Shown here: piece by piece, positions 8,569 through 17,169 of the stretch
How positions within the stretch are numbered: the first letter of the stretch is position 1
Layout: the number at the start of each line of letters is the position of its first letter
DNA from: Pleionea sp. CnH1-48
GTDB taxonomy: Bacteria > Pseudomonadota > Gammaproteobacteria > Enterobacterales > Kangiellaceae
Direction: 5' to 3'
Length of the DNA stretch: 64,000 bases
NCBI RefSeq assembly: GCF_024124665.1
Contig: NZ_JAMXSB010000006.1
Location: 62,001 to 126,000, forward strand
Notes under the pieces: model-generated
Databases searched by the model: none
Told to the model about the DNA's origin: nothing
The model's input: only the letters and a program-made list of their open reading frames with translations
Made by a program: the position numbers and the translations under genes

Positions 8569-10347
8569 TTATTCGGCTTCTTTTTTTGCAGTAAGTGCAA
8601 TGTTCAACTCTTTCAACTGCGCTTCAGAGACTTTTGCGGGCGCAGAGGTCAACGGACAGCTCGCTGTAGTTGTTTTTGGGAAAGCAATCACGTCGCGAAT
8701 AGACGCGGCTTCTACCATCAACATCACCAGACGATCCAGACCGAAGGCGATCCCACCGTGAGGAGGGCAACCAAACTTCAATGCATCTAACAAGAAACCA
8801 AACTTCTCTGTGGCTTCTTCTTCGCCGATACCTAAGATATCGAATACCGCAGATTGCAAGTGAGTATCGTGAATACGAATGGACCCACCGCCCACTTCGG
8901 TACCATTGATAACCATATCATAGGCACGAGACACCGTGCCGGTTGGGTCTGCTTTTAATGCAGCAGGATCAAGCTCTCGAGGTGACGTGAAAGGATGGTG
9001 TAATGCGTGCATGTGACCATCAATCTCTTCAAACATCGGGAAGTCCACAACCCATAGCGGCTTCCACTCGCTGCTCATTAACTCAAAGTCATTAGCCAGT
9101 TTTAAGCGCAAGGCGCCTAACGCATCGGCAACAACTTTTGACGTATCAGAGCCGAAGAACAGGATATCGCCGCTTTCTGCGCCCATGCGCTCTAGAATGG
9201 CTTCGGCAGATTCTGCGGACAAGAATTTAACGATAGGCGATTGCAAACCTTCCAGCCCGGCCGCACGATCATTGACCTTGATAAAGGCCATGCCTTTAGC
9301 GCCATAAACGCCAACGAATTTGGTGTATTCGTCAATCATCTTACGGCTAACTTTGTCTGCACCGCCGGTCAACTTGATAGCAGCAACACGACCATTGTCA
9401 TCATTAGCTGGTCCGTTGAAGACTTTAAAATCAACCGACTGCATAATGTCGTCCAAAGTTACCAATGGCATATCAACGCGCAGATCCGGCTTATCGCTAC
9501 CGTATTTTTCCATCGCTTCGGCATAGGACATACGCGGGAAAGGATTGGCCAGTTCAACGTCTAGCAGATCTTTGTAAACACCACGGATCATGGTTTCCAT
9601 CATCGACATGAGGGATTCTTCATCAACAAAAGATGTCTCGATATCCAGCTGGGTAAATTCTGGTTGACGGTCAGCTCGCAAGTCTTCATCACGGAAGCAG
9701 CGCACAATTTGGTAGTAGCGATCAAAACCACTCATCATCAACAGTTGCTTAAACAACTGAGGTGATTGAGGTAAGGCAAAGAATGAACCTTTGTGAGTAC
9801 GGCTCGGCACCAGATAGTCACGAGCCCCCTCTGGAGTCGCTTTGGTAAGAATCGGGGTTTCCATTTCCAAAAAGCCACTGTCATCCAGATAGCGTCTTAA
9901 CGACTGAGCCACTTTGGTACGGAAAATCAGGTTATGTGCCATCTCTGGACGACGTAAATCCAGATAGCGATATTTAAGGCGGGTTTCTTCAGACACTTCT
10001 TCATGTCCGTCGATCAAAATCGCAGGGGTTTCTGAGCGATTAAGCAACTCAATCGAGTCGGCGACCACTTCGATATGACCCGTTGCCATATCTTTATTTA
10101 TCATATTTTCTGGGCGGTTACGTAAACGGCCTTTAATTGCCACAACGTACTCACTGCGCAGTTGATCAGCAGCTTCGAAGACGGCGCCCTGATCGGGCTC
10201 AATAGTAACCTGGACAATACCCTCTCGGTCACGGATCTGAAGAAAAATTAACCCACCCAAGTCACGACGACGGTGTACCCATCCGGCGATTGAAACTTCG
10301 GATCCTTCGGCTAACGAAGGTAACTCTCCACAATAATGGCTGCGCAT
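8569..10347 (-). CDS. aspS: Aspartyl-tRNA synthetase
   Basis: Charges tRNA-Asp. 592 aa, bacterial AspRS length. An N-terminal OB-fold anticodon-binding domain (about 1-110) includes [20 protein letters not shown]. Class II catalytic motifs follow: motif 2 is near [20 protein letters not shown] and motif 3 is [12 protein letters not shown] insertion domain lies about 290-420. It is first in aspS-yebC and divergent from the M16 protease. Confidence 0.98.
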   Translation of the reverse strand: MRSHYCGELPSLAEGSEVSIAGWVHRRRDLGGLIFLQIRDREGIVQVTIEPDQGAVFEAADQLRSEYVVAIKGRLRNRPENMINKDMATGHIEVVADSIELLNRSETPAILIDGHEEVSEETRLKYRYLDLRRPEMAHNLIFRTKVAQSLRRYLDDSGFLEMETPILTKATPEGARDYLVPSRTHKGSFFALPQSPQLFKQLLMMSGFDRYYQIVRCFRDEDLRADRQPEFTQLDIETSFVDEESLMSMMETMIRGVYKDLLDVELANPFPRMSYAEAMEKYGSDKPDLRVDMPLVTLDDIMQSVDFKVFNGPANDDNGRVAAIKLTGGADKVSRKMIDEYTKFVGVYGAKGMAFIKVNDRAAGLEGLQSPIVKFLSAESAEAILERMGAESGDILFFGSDTSKVVADALGALRLKLANDFELMSSEWKPLWVVDFPMFEEIDGHMHALHHPFTSPRELDPAALKADPTGTVSRAYDMVINGTEVGGGSIRIHDTHLQSAVFDILGIGEEEATEKFGFLLDALKFGCPPHGGIAFGLDRLVMLMVEAASIRDVIAFPKTTTASCPLTSAPAKVSEAQLKELNIALTAKKEAE

Positions 10348-10647
10348 ACAGATTCCTGCTTAAATACGTGAAATTTTGATCATAAAAATGGTGGCTAATG
10401 GTACGCGAGCCCCGCTGGTTTCGCAAGCTGGAGCGCTCTTGAGACGGGCCATTACACGCCATAAAAACCACCGTCACACCTCCCTTAAACGCCTCGTTAC
10501 AGTTTTCGCTCGCTTTCATGGGCAAAATGAAGTAAAAAAACAGCCAAATTTGTCTATCTATACCCAAGTTTTTCTAACGACATCGGGATAGCAAGCCATG
10601 ACGTCGGCAGAGCGACAAAGGTATTTAAGAAAACTACGAGGAAATGC
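10348..10647. other. Divergent intergenic region between aspS and M16 protease
   Basis: Holds the leaders of two divergent genes. A purine-rich GAGGAAA lies just before the M16 start codon. I do not see a promoter pair of convincing quality for either direction, and no RNA gene or convincing small gene. Confidence 0.5.
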
Positions 10648-13524
10648 ATGACATCCTTTAAGCGAATCATCGCAGCCTCAGCACTCACCGTGTTGATGGC
10701 TAGCTGCGCAGCCCCTAGCGCCCGTACAGCGGAATCTAAAGCCTCAGAAGCACCTGCTGCCGATAAGGTCTTCAATTTACCCTATACCATGACCGAGCTG
10801 GATAATGGCTTAAAGGTTATTCTGGTTAAAACCGATTATCCTGATCTGGTATCAATTCAGATTCCGATGCAAACAGGCTCACGTAATGAAGTCGAAAAAG
10901 GTAAGTCAGGATTTGCTCATTTCTTTGAACACATGATGTTCAAAGGTACCGAAAGTACTCCCCGTATGGTCTACGAGAACACGCTGAAAAACGCAGGTGC
11001 CGATGGCAACGCTTACACCAGTGATGACTTGACCAACTATCATCTGACCTTCCCTAAAGAGCACCTGGAAACAGTCATTAAACTAGAAGCTGATCGTTTT
11101 CAGAATCTTACTTATACGGAAGCTGAGTTCCGAACAGAAGCTCTGGCAGTAAAAGGTGAGTACCTAAAGAACAACGCGAATCCTATTCGCAAAGCATTAG
11201 AAGAAGTACGCGACCTGGCTTATGACGTTCACACCTACAAACACACCACCATGGGCTATCTACGTGATATCGAAGACATGCCTAACCAGCTTGAGTACTC
11301 TAAAGAGTTCTTTAAGCGCTGGTACACCCCACAGCTAGCTACCGTTATTTTGGTGGGTGATATCGACAACAGCAAAACGCTCGAGTTAGTCAAAAAGTAC
11401 TGGGGTAACTGGAAGCGCAGCGAAAATAACGTTGTGGTGCCACAGGAGCCCAAGCAGCAAAAGTCAAAATACAAACACGTTAAAGTGGACGGTCTGCCCA
11501 AAAGCCATCTGTTGGTCAGCTATCATGCGCCTCGTCTAGACGACACCAAAAAAGATAAGCAAGCGCTGGACTTAATGGATACGGTTTATTTCTCGGCAAC
11601 ATCAGACTTGTATCAAGACTTAGTGGTTCAACGTCAGTTGGTTGATCAGTTCTTTACTTACTATCCCAATCGTAAAGACTCTACTTTGTTTCATGTTTTT
11701 GCGCGTTTGAAGAAGCCTGAATACGCAAACCAGGTGAACAAAGCGATCGCTGATACCTTAGTAAAAGCGCGTACTGAACTGGTAGACAGCCAGCGATTAA
11801 ATGCTCTTAAATCTAACTTAAAGTACAACTTTGCCAATGCCATGGACAGCACTTCGTCTATCGCAGGTACCTTAGCGTCTTTTGTTCACTTCCAACGTGA
11901 TCCTGAGTTAATCAATCGCCTCTATCGTTCATTAGATAGCATTACTGCCGAAGACATTCGTCACTACGCCAACCAATACATGATCGACAGCAATCGTGTG
12001 ACAGTTACCTTAAGTAACTCAGACGACTTTAAGTTTGCTAATGACATTAGTGTTGACTATGCCGTTAAGCAACAGAAAGGTCATCAGCCTCAGACACACT
12101 TCAAGTGGCTGGAGCTTGCCAACCAATCAGATTTGGTGGATGTCTCCTTCTTATTCAACACGGGTGCTGCCAACGATCCCAAAGGTAAAAAAGGATTAGC
12201 GGCATTAACCGCAGCCATGATCACTAATGGCGGCTCAGCAACTAAAGGCTACGCCGATATTCAGAAAGCGATGTTCCCAATTGCCGGTCAGTTTTCGTAT
12301 CAGATTGATAAAGAAATGTTGGTGTTCCGTGGTCGCGTACATAAAGATAACTTAGACGCCTGGTATAGCATTGTTCGCGATATGTTATTTAATCCAGGCT
12401 GGAGAGAAGAAGACTTTGATCGAGTTAAAAACAGCCTTATCAGCGGTATCGATAGTGGTCTTAAAGCCAGCAATGATGAAGAGTTAGGAAAAGAAGTCCT
12501 GTATTCTGAGCTATACCATTCTCATCCTTACGCATCTTATAACTTAGGTGCAACAGATGACTTAAAAGCACTTACCCTGGACGATCTTAAATTCTTCTAC
12601 AATGGTTTCTTGACGCAAAAGCGTTTAACTTTGGGTGTATCTGGAAATATCCCAGAGAGCTTCAAAAAATCTCTGAAAAAAGATTTGGCCACTTTGAATC
12701 CAGGCAAATCTGCCACAACAAAGATTGCCGACGCTCCTAAGTTAAAAGGCCGCAAAGTGACTCTAGTACAAAAAGATTCAGCCATTTCGACTGCAGTATC
12801 TTTTGGTTTCCCTATCGAAGTGACTCGCAAAGACAAAGACTGGACCGCACTGTGGTTAATGCGTTCTTGGTTGGGCGAACACCGTAACAGTAACTCTCAC
12901 CTGTATCAGCGTATTCGTGCCGCTCGCGGTATGAACTATGGTGATTACGCTTATGTTGAGTACTTCCCACGCGGTATGTTCCAACAAAAGCCTGATGCCA
13001 ATCTGGGTCGTAGCGAGCAAATCTTCCAAATCTGGTTGCGTCCATTACGTAGCAATAACGATGCACACTTCGCTACCCGTACCGCAATGGTTGAGTTAGA
13101 AAAAATGATTAACAACGGGCTGACCGAAGAACAATTTGAGTCCACTCGTAACTTCCTCTACAACTTTGCTCCGCAATTGGTAGGTAACCAGAGCAAGCAG
13201 CTGGGTTATGAGCTCGACAGTCGCTTCTATGGCACAGATAGCTTTGTGGACTATGTTCGCAAGCAGCTCAAGTCACTGACCAAAGACGAAGTAAACCGTA
13301 TCATCAAAAAGCATCTGCAAATGGACAATATCCAGTTTGTGTTTATTACTGCCGATGCAAAAGATATGAAAAAGCGTCTGGTATCAGAGCAAACTTCTCC
13401 GCTCAAATACAACAGTCCAAAGGGTGAAGATATCCAGAAAGAGGATAAAATCATTCAAGACTACCCCTTGAAGATAAAAAAGAAGAATGTAAAAACAGTG
13501 AACGTAGAACAACTGTTTAAGTAG
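10648..13524 (+). CDS. M16 (pitrilysin/insulinase) zinc protease, lipoprotein
   Basis: Large two-lobed metalloprotease, probably anchored by a lipid in the envelope. 958 aa. The lipoprotein signal ends at Cys20 (LMASC). The first M16 domain (about 45-260) has the inverted zinc motif H91-F-F-E94-H95, with a downstream glutamate in EFRTEALAVKGEY as expected. A second, non-catalytic M16 pair (about 510-900) lacks HxxEH, as is normal for these proteins. GAGGAAATGC precedes the ATG. It appears to be a single-gene unit, followed by a strong terminator. Likely role is degradation of peptides in the periplasm; substrate unknown. Confidence 0.92.
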   Translation: MTSFKRIIAASALTVLMASCAAPSARTAESKASEAPAADKVFNLPYTMTELDNGLKVILVKTDYPDLVSIQIPMQTGSRNEVEKGKSGFAHFFEHMMFKGTESTPRMVYENTLKNAGADGNAYTSDDLTNYHLTFPKEHLETVIKLEADRFQNLTYTEAEFRTEALAVKGEYLKNNANPIRKALEEVRDLAYDVHTYKHTTMGYLRDIEDMPNQLEYSKEFFKRWYTPQLATVILVGDIDNSKTLELVKKYWGNWKRSENNVVVPQEPKQQKSKYKHVKVDGLPKSHLLVSYHAPRLDDTKKDKQALDLMDTVYFSATSDLYQDLVVQRQLVDQFFTYYPNRKDSTLFHVFARLKKPEYANQVNKAIADTLVKARTELVDSQRLNALKSNLKYNFANAMDSTSSIAGTLASFVHFQRDPELINRLYRSLDSITAEDIRHYANQYMIDSNRVTVTLSNSDDFKFANDISVDYAVKQQKGHQPQTHFKWLELANQSDLVDVSFLFNTGAANDPKGKKGLAALTAAMITNGGSATKGYADIQKAMFPIAGQFSYQIDKEMLVFRGRVHKDNLDAWYSIVRDMLFNPGWREEDFDRVKNSLISGIDSGLKASNDEELGKEVLYSELYHSHPYASYNLGATDDLKALTLDDLKFFYNGFLTQKRLTLGVSGNIPESFKKSLKKDLATLNPGKSATTKIADAPKLKGRKVTLVQKDSAISTAVSFGFPIEVTRKDKDWTALWLMRSWLGEHRNSNSHLYQRIRAARGMNYGDYAYVEYFPRGMFQQKPDANLGRSEQIFQIWLRPLRSNNDAHFATRTAMVELEKMINNGLTEEQFESTRNFLYNFAPQLVGNQSKQLGYELDSRFYGTDSFVDYVRKQLKSLTKDEVNRIIKKHLQMDNIQFVFITADAKDMKKRLVSEQTSPLKYNSPKGEDIQKEDKIIQDYPLKIKKKNVKTVNVEQLFK

Positions 13525-13534
13525 CAAGAAAAAA

Positions 13535-13560
13535 GGCTGACATTGTCAGCCTTTTTTTTT
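13535..13560 (+). terminator. Rho-independent terminator of the M16 protease gene
   Basis: GGCTGAC (13535-13541), loop ATT, GTCAGCC (13545-13551), then a run of nine or more T. It starts 10 bp after the stop codon. Classic form. Confidence 0.92.
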
Positions 13561-13684
13561 GCCCTCAATAAATAGCTGCATCACTGCTAAGGAAACTCTA
13601 TTCCAAGCCAGATGTCTATTGACAGAGCAACCAGATCCATTAGACACTGAATTACCCATTGCAGGTACAGTAAGGATATCAGCC

Positions 13685-13945
13685 ATGAAAAAATTTAAAA
13701 ATGAATCCGCACTTGTTCAAAAAGCGATTGAAGTTGGGCTTATCTACGCAAAGAAACGTGGTTACGGAAACATCTCCAACGGGACCTCATTAAAACATAA
13801 GGTTGAATGTGTTTATCGGCTACTCGCACAAGATAAACTGATTCAGGCATTGCCAGAAGATCAAGAATCTACACAGGCAATGCGCTTAAGATTAGTCACA
13901 TGGATATCCAAGCAACTTCCCAAAGACAGTCCTCTTTTAAGTTAA
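13685..13945 (+). CDS. Small hypothetical protein (86 aa)
   Basis: No family recognised. The open frame extends up to the T-run of the preceding terminator, but the internal ATG at 13685 has AAGGA 8 nt upstream and is the better start. The product is basic and helical (MKKFKNESALVQKAIEVGLI), with no signal peptide or membrane segment, so probably cytoplasmic. A 10-bp perfect hairpin follows the stop, supporting a real transcript unit. Confidence 0.6.
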   Translation: MKKFKNESALVQKAIEVGLIYAKKRGYGNISNGTSLKHKVECVYRLLAQDKLIQALPEDQESTQAMRLRLVTWISKQLPKDSPLLS

Positions 13946-13955
13946 GCTTTCCTTC

Positions 13956-13990
13956 ATGGCTTGTGTTCAATATTCACAAGCCATCCTTTT
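13956..13990 (+). terminator. Terminator after the 86-aa gene
   Basis: Perfect 10-bp stem ATGGCTTGTG (13956-13965) with CACAAGCCAT (13975-13984), a 9-nt loop, followed by CCTTTTG. The short T-run makes it moderate rather than strong. Confidence 0.65.
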
Positions 13991-14257
13991 GATACCCTCA
14001 CGTAACTTTTAAAGAAAACTTTGATATTTATTTTTATTTAACTGCCAGAAACAATTTAAAACACTTCTCAGATTTTCATCCACTAAATATCAAATAGTAT
14101 TTCAACCACTAATAATATTATTTTTACGAGATTTTTATCGATAAAAATTAAAGCTTTCTGATTTTGTATTTTACCTCTGCCTTTTCATAATCAATCGGGC
14201 GTTATCGTTAAGTGTTGATATCGCACTCACGTTTTAAAATCAAAGGAGAAAGCAAAA
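13985..14257. other. AT-rich promoter region of the 149-aa secreted protein gene
   Basis: Very AT-rich spacer without an open frame of note. AAAGGAGA just before 14258 is a strong ribosome-binding site for the next gene. No clear -35/-10 pair at standard spacing was found. Confidence 0.4.
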
Positions 14258-14707
14258 ATGAATAAAAAGTTAATGGCATTGGCAGCAGGTACTATGTTGA
14301 CCGCATCAGGAAGCGCATTAGCAATTGATGTTTGTGACGGAGATTGGAAGTTAGTCTGTCGGTCCAGTACAGGAAATACTTTCACTAACATTCAACCAGG
14401 ACATGTTGAAGCTGAGCGTGAAGGTAGTTTTCAGGCTTACTTGCGTTGCATTAGAGCAAATCCCGATAACCCAGAGGTTTGTGATGATCTGATGCCTCGA
14501 CTCGTAGGTAAAAGCTTGCACTGGGGCGCACATAACTTTTGGAAAAAAGACAGTTCAGGACGTTATGTAACAACAGCGGATGGTGGTACTGCAATCACTT
14601 GGTGGAGCTACAACGTTAACAGCTGTTCTGGCAGTACGCATACACTATGGTCAACCAATCCTGATCCTCAGTGGAGAGATTACACCTGTACTGTGACTAA
14701 GCAGTAA
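14258..14707 (+). CDS. Secreted hypothetical protein, Cys/Trp-rich (149 aa)
   Basis: Not recognised. The signal peptide covers about residues 1-22 (ending SALA). The mature part of about 127 residues is rich in Cys and Trp (CDGDWKLVC, LRCIRANP, VCDDLMP, NSCSGSTH, DYTCTV), suggesting a small disulfide-bonded extracellular or periplasmic domain. AAAGGAGA lies 6 nt before the ATG. It converges on the MACPF-like gene and shares its hairpin terminator. It may act with that protein, but only proximity suggests so. Confidence 0.75.
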   Translation: MNKKLMALAAGTMLTASGSALAIDVCDGDWKLVCRSSTGNTFTNIQPGHVEAEREGSFQAYLRCIRANPDNPEVCDDLMPRLVGKSLHWGAHNFWKKDSSGRYVTTADGGTAITWWSYNVNSCSGSTHTLWSTNPDPQWRDYTCTVTKQ

Positions 14708-14710
14708 TTT

Positions 14711-14744
14711 TAAAACAAAAAAAGACCAGCCCTAAGGGCTGGTC
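14711..14744 (-). terminator. Terminator of the MACPF-like gene, shared with the convergent gene
   Basis: Ten-bp perfect arms GACCAGCCCT (14724-14733) and AGGGCTGGTC (14735-14744). On the minus strand the stem is followed by TTTTTTTG and then TTTT, a strong intrinsic terminator. On the plus strand the T-run is poor, so it mainly serves the minus-strand gene. Confidence 0.85.
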
Positions 14745-14775
14745 AATTAGACAGATAAATACCGGAGCTAACAAT

Positions 14776-16959
14776 TTAAGGAAGAAGAATATTCTCTTGA
14801 ACTGGGCAACGACCATGGATGCTCTGGCTACCTTCGTACCAGGCACCACCGCCCCACCATCCTTTACTCTTAACAGTAACGGTAGAGTCAAGACATGGAA
14901 CACCACTTACACGATTGATTTTTTGCGAAGCGCCACCAGTACGAGGAGAATTCATTCGAGTTACATGAACTTCTGCACCAATAGGAGCGACATTACCGTG
15001 ATTGTATAACTTGTTTACAGCAGCTGGTGTTGTGTAGTTGCGGCTTTCGTCAACCAAACATTCTTTGTTGCTTAAGCAAACCTGAGTTGTACGAGTACCT
15101 GAGCGACCGCCACAGAAAGCGCCACAGTTACTTACGTAGAAGTAAGGAATGTTAACACTGTTGCTTTCTTGTGACGCAGTGCTATAGATGCTTGGGATGT
15201 TAACGTTCAAGTAAGGCATCAAAGAAACCGTGCTGCCGTTAATAGAGCCATAAGCGTTGTAAGGGTTGTTACAATCTCCCCACTGCTGTCCAACCGCACA
15301 GTACTCTGTGTGTGTCCCCATGTTCACTCGTGCAGCATGACAACGACTTCTGTATTTACTTTGACCGGCTTGAGCATCTACTCGAGTCAAGTTTTCGCAA
15401 CGTCCATTCACTTGATGGTCCAAAGATAACCAGCGACGCATATTATCACGTGCAGGGCGATAATCTTTGTACACATTAAAATGCGTTAAGTGATTGTACT
15501 CAACAGGTACTGGGTAGTAAGCCAAATCTTTATCTAAGGCAACATGACCTGCACTTGTTACACCAGCAATAAAGTTATCAGCAAACGCTTTTACATTATC
15601 AAGAGAAACGTTTTGAACACTGGCATTAACAGAAGAACCGCCTTCGGTATAAACTTTTAACTGAATGCTGTGCTTCTCAAAGAACTGTCGAGTTTCTGAA
15701 CTGATGGTTCCAGAAGAACTTGCATTAAAGATAGATGCAATTTTCAGTTTAGCGTTGTAAGACGTGGTTTCCATTTCTGTCGTACTGAGTTCTTCATTAC
15801 CAATTTCTAGCAATACGTAAAGTCGAGCACCGGTTGTTACCGATTTAACATACTGATCACCACACTGGTTACGGAAGTGAGTTTCGCTCACATCAGAACC
15901 ATCGGTAGGGTTGATGTAGTTGCTCTTCCAGTAGTTTTTCAATTTAAACGGTGTAGAAGAAACCAGATCTAAACGCTCGGCTTTGCGTTGCCACTTGATC
16001 AAGACGCGAGAATTATCCTGCTTCATTTTTGATTCGCGAAATAGCTCGTATTTTCCATCGGCATCTAATCCAAAAGCACCAATCGATAAAGAAAGGTCAG
16101 CAGAGATATCCAGATCTAATTTACTGTACAAGTCTTGAGAATTTTGAACCTGTGAGAAAATCAACTGGTCTTGATTAACAGGAGTAGTCGTGACAGACAA
16201 ATCATCAGTTTTTAAACACATTTCTTCTGGCGCGTAATCACCTTCGGTCAAACCGAAGCCTTTACCCAGGTGGAAACCAAAGCTGGTTGTTTTTGCACCT
16301 GTAGCGCCTTTTAATGCTGTACCACCCGAGTAAGCACCTCGAGTCACATCACGATAAGATTTGTTGCCAGCGATAAAAGTAGAATCGCCAACTCTAGATG
16401 CTTCTAGTCCAGGATACATGCTTGAGTAGTTTGGCGCAGCAGGAAGGTTTTTGACCTTCATGGTGAAACCCGTTTTATAAGTGCTACATCCTTTAACATT
16501 ACATCCTGATACTCGATATGAGTAGCTGCCATCGGTTTTATTGCTTAACAAACGACTGGTTCCGTAACCGCTGTAAATTTGTGTCCAGGCACCTGAATTC
16601 TTGCGCTCGTATAATTTATAGTTAACAGGGTAGCCATAGCCATTACTCGCTCCCCAACTGACTTTAAAAGTACCACGAGCATAAGAAGCATAATCAATAG
16701 AGGCTGGCGTACCGGGCTTAACATAAGGGCCAGTGTTGCCACCACCACCGCCGCCACAGTCGTCGTCAATAGGAATGGGCTCAATAAAGTTACGCTCATT
16801 ACCATCAACCGCTCTTCTCTCTTGCAAGCAAGGTTCAATCAATCGTTGCTCAGTCGTTACTTCTGCGAGAGCCATTTCTTTTTCTTGCGCATTTACCAGG
16901 CCACTTGCGGCAATCGCCAGTGCCATGGAACTGAACGCAAATAATGTTTGCTTTTTCAT
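14776..16959 (-). CDS. Secreted FnIII protein with MACPF-like core (candidate pore-former)
   Basis: 727 aa with signal peptide 1-24 (ending VNA). A Gly-rich linker (about 69-74) precedes a fibronectin type III-like domain (about 80-170). The core (about 210-500) has RNQCGDQYVKSV followed by TGARLYVLLEI, resembling the MACPF/CDC signature (Cys-Gly-[TD]-x-[YF]-hydrophobic). Next come a Ser/Gly-rich strand and FFEKHSIQLKVYTEGGS, which resembles the GG turn following the first transmembrane-hairpin region. A Cys-rich C-terminal part (about 540-727) may be a binding module. AGGAA lies 6 nt before ATG. It is divergent from the winged-helix regulator. The MACPF assignment is by eye; a generic secreted adhesin is the alternative. 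Confidence 0.62.
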   Translation of the reverse strand: MKKQTLFAFSSMALAIAASGLVNAQEKEMALAEVTTEQRLIEPCLQERRAVDGNERNFIEPIPIDDDCGGGGGGNTGPYVKPGTPASIDYASYARGTFKVSWGASNGYGYPVNYKLYERKNSGAWTQIYSGYGTSRLLSNKTDGSYSYRVSGCNVKGCSTYKTGFTMKVKNLPAAPNYSSMYPGLEASRVGDSTFIAGNKSYRDVTRGAYSGGTALKGATGAKTTSFGFHLGKGFGLTEGDYAPEEMCLKTDDLSVTTTPVNQDQLIFSQVQNSQDLYSKLDLDISADLSLSIGAFGLDADGKYELFRESKMKQDNSRVLIKWQRKAERLDLVSSTPFKLKNYWKSNYINPTDGSDVSETHFRNQCGDQYVKSVTTGARLYVLLEIGNEELSTTEMETTSYNAKLKIASIFNASSSGTISSETRQFFEKHSIQLKVYTEGGSSVNASVQNVSLDNVKAFADNFIAGVTSAGHVALDKDLAYYPVPVEYNHLTHFNVYKDYRPARDNMRRWLSLDHQVNGRCENLTRVDAQAGQSKYRSRCHAARVNMGTHTEYCAVGQQWGDCNNPYNAYGSINGSTVSLMPYLNVNIPSIYSTASQESNSVNIPYFYVSNCGAFCGGRSGTRTTQVCLSNKECLVDESRNYTTPAAVNKLYNHGNVAPIGAEVHVTRMNSPRTGGASQKINRVSGVPCLDSTVTVKSKGWWGGGAWYEGSQSIHGRCPVQENILLP

Positions 16960-17104
16960 AGTAAGTTCCTAGTTGGTTATATCTAAATCAAATAAGTCAA
17001 AAAGTTGCTGTGACAACATGGAATGCTGTTGGGAACGAACTATGGGGGATTTGGTAATATTGCGGGTAATTATTAGTCGATATTTACGTTATGAAAACTT
17101 AACT

Positions 17105-17133
17105 TTTATTTAAGGGACGCTTTTCCTTATACT
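17105..17133 (+). promoter_or_regulatory. Candidate promoter of the winged-helix regulator
   Basis: -10 TATACT (17128-17133, 5/6) with a weak -35 TTTATT (17105-17110) at 17 bp. It would give a leader of about 30 nt. Lies in the 210-bp divergent spacer shared with the MACPF-like gene. Confidence 0.35.
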
Positions 17134-17169
17134 AAGAAAGAAAAAAAGACATACAAATCTCAAAGCAAG

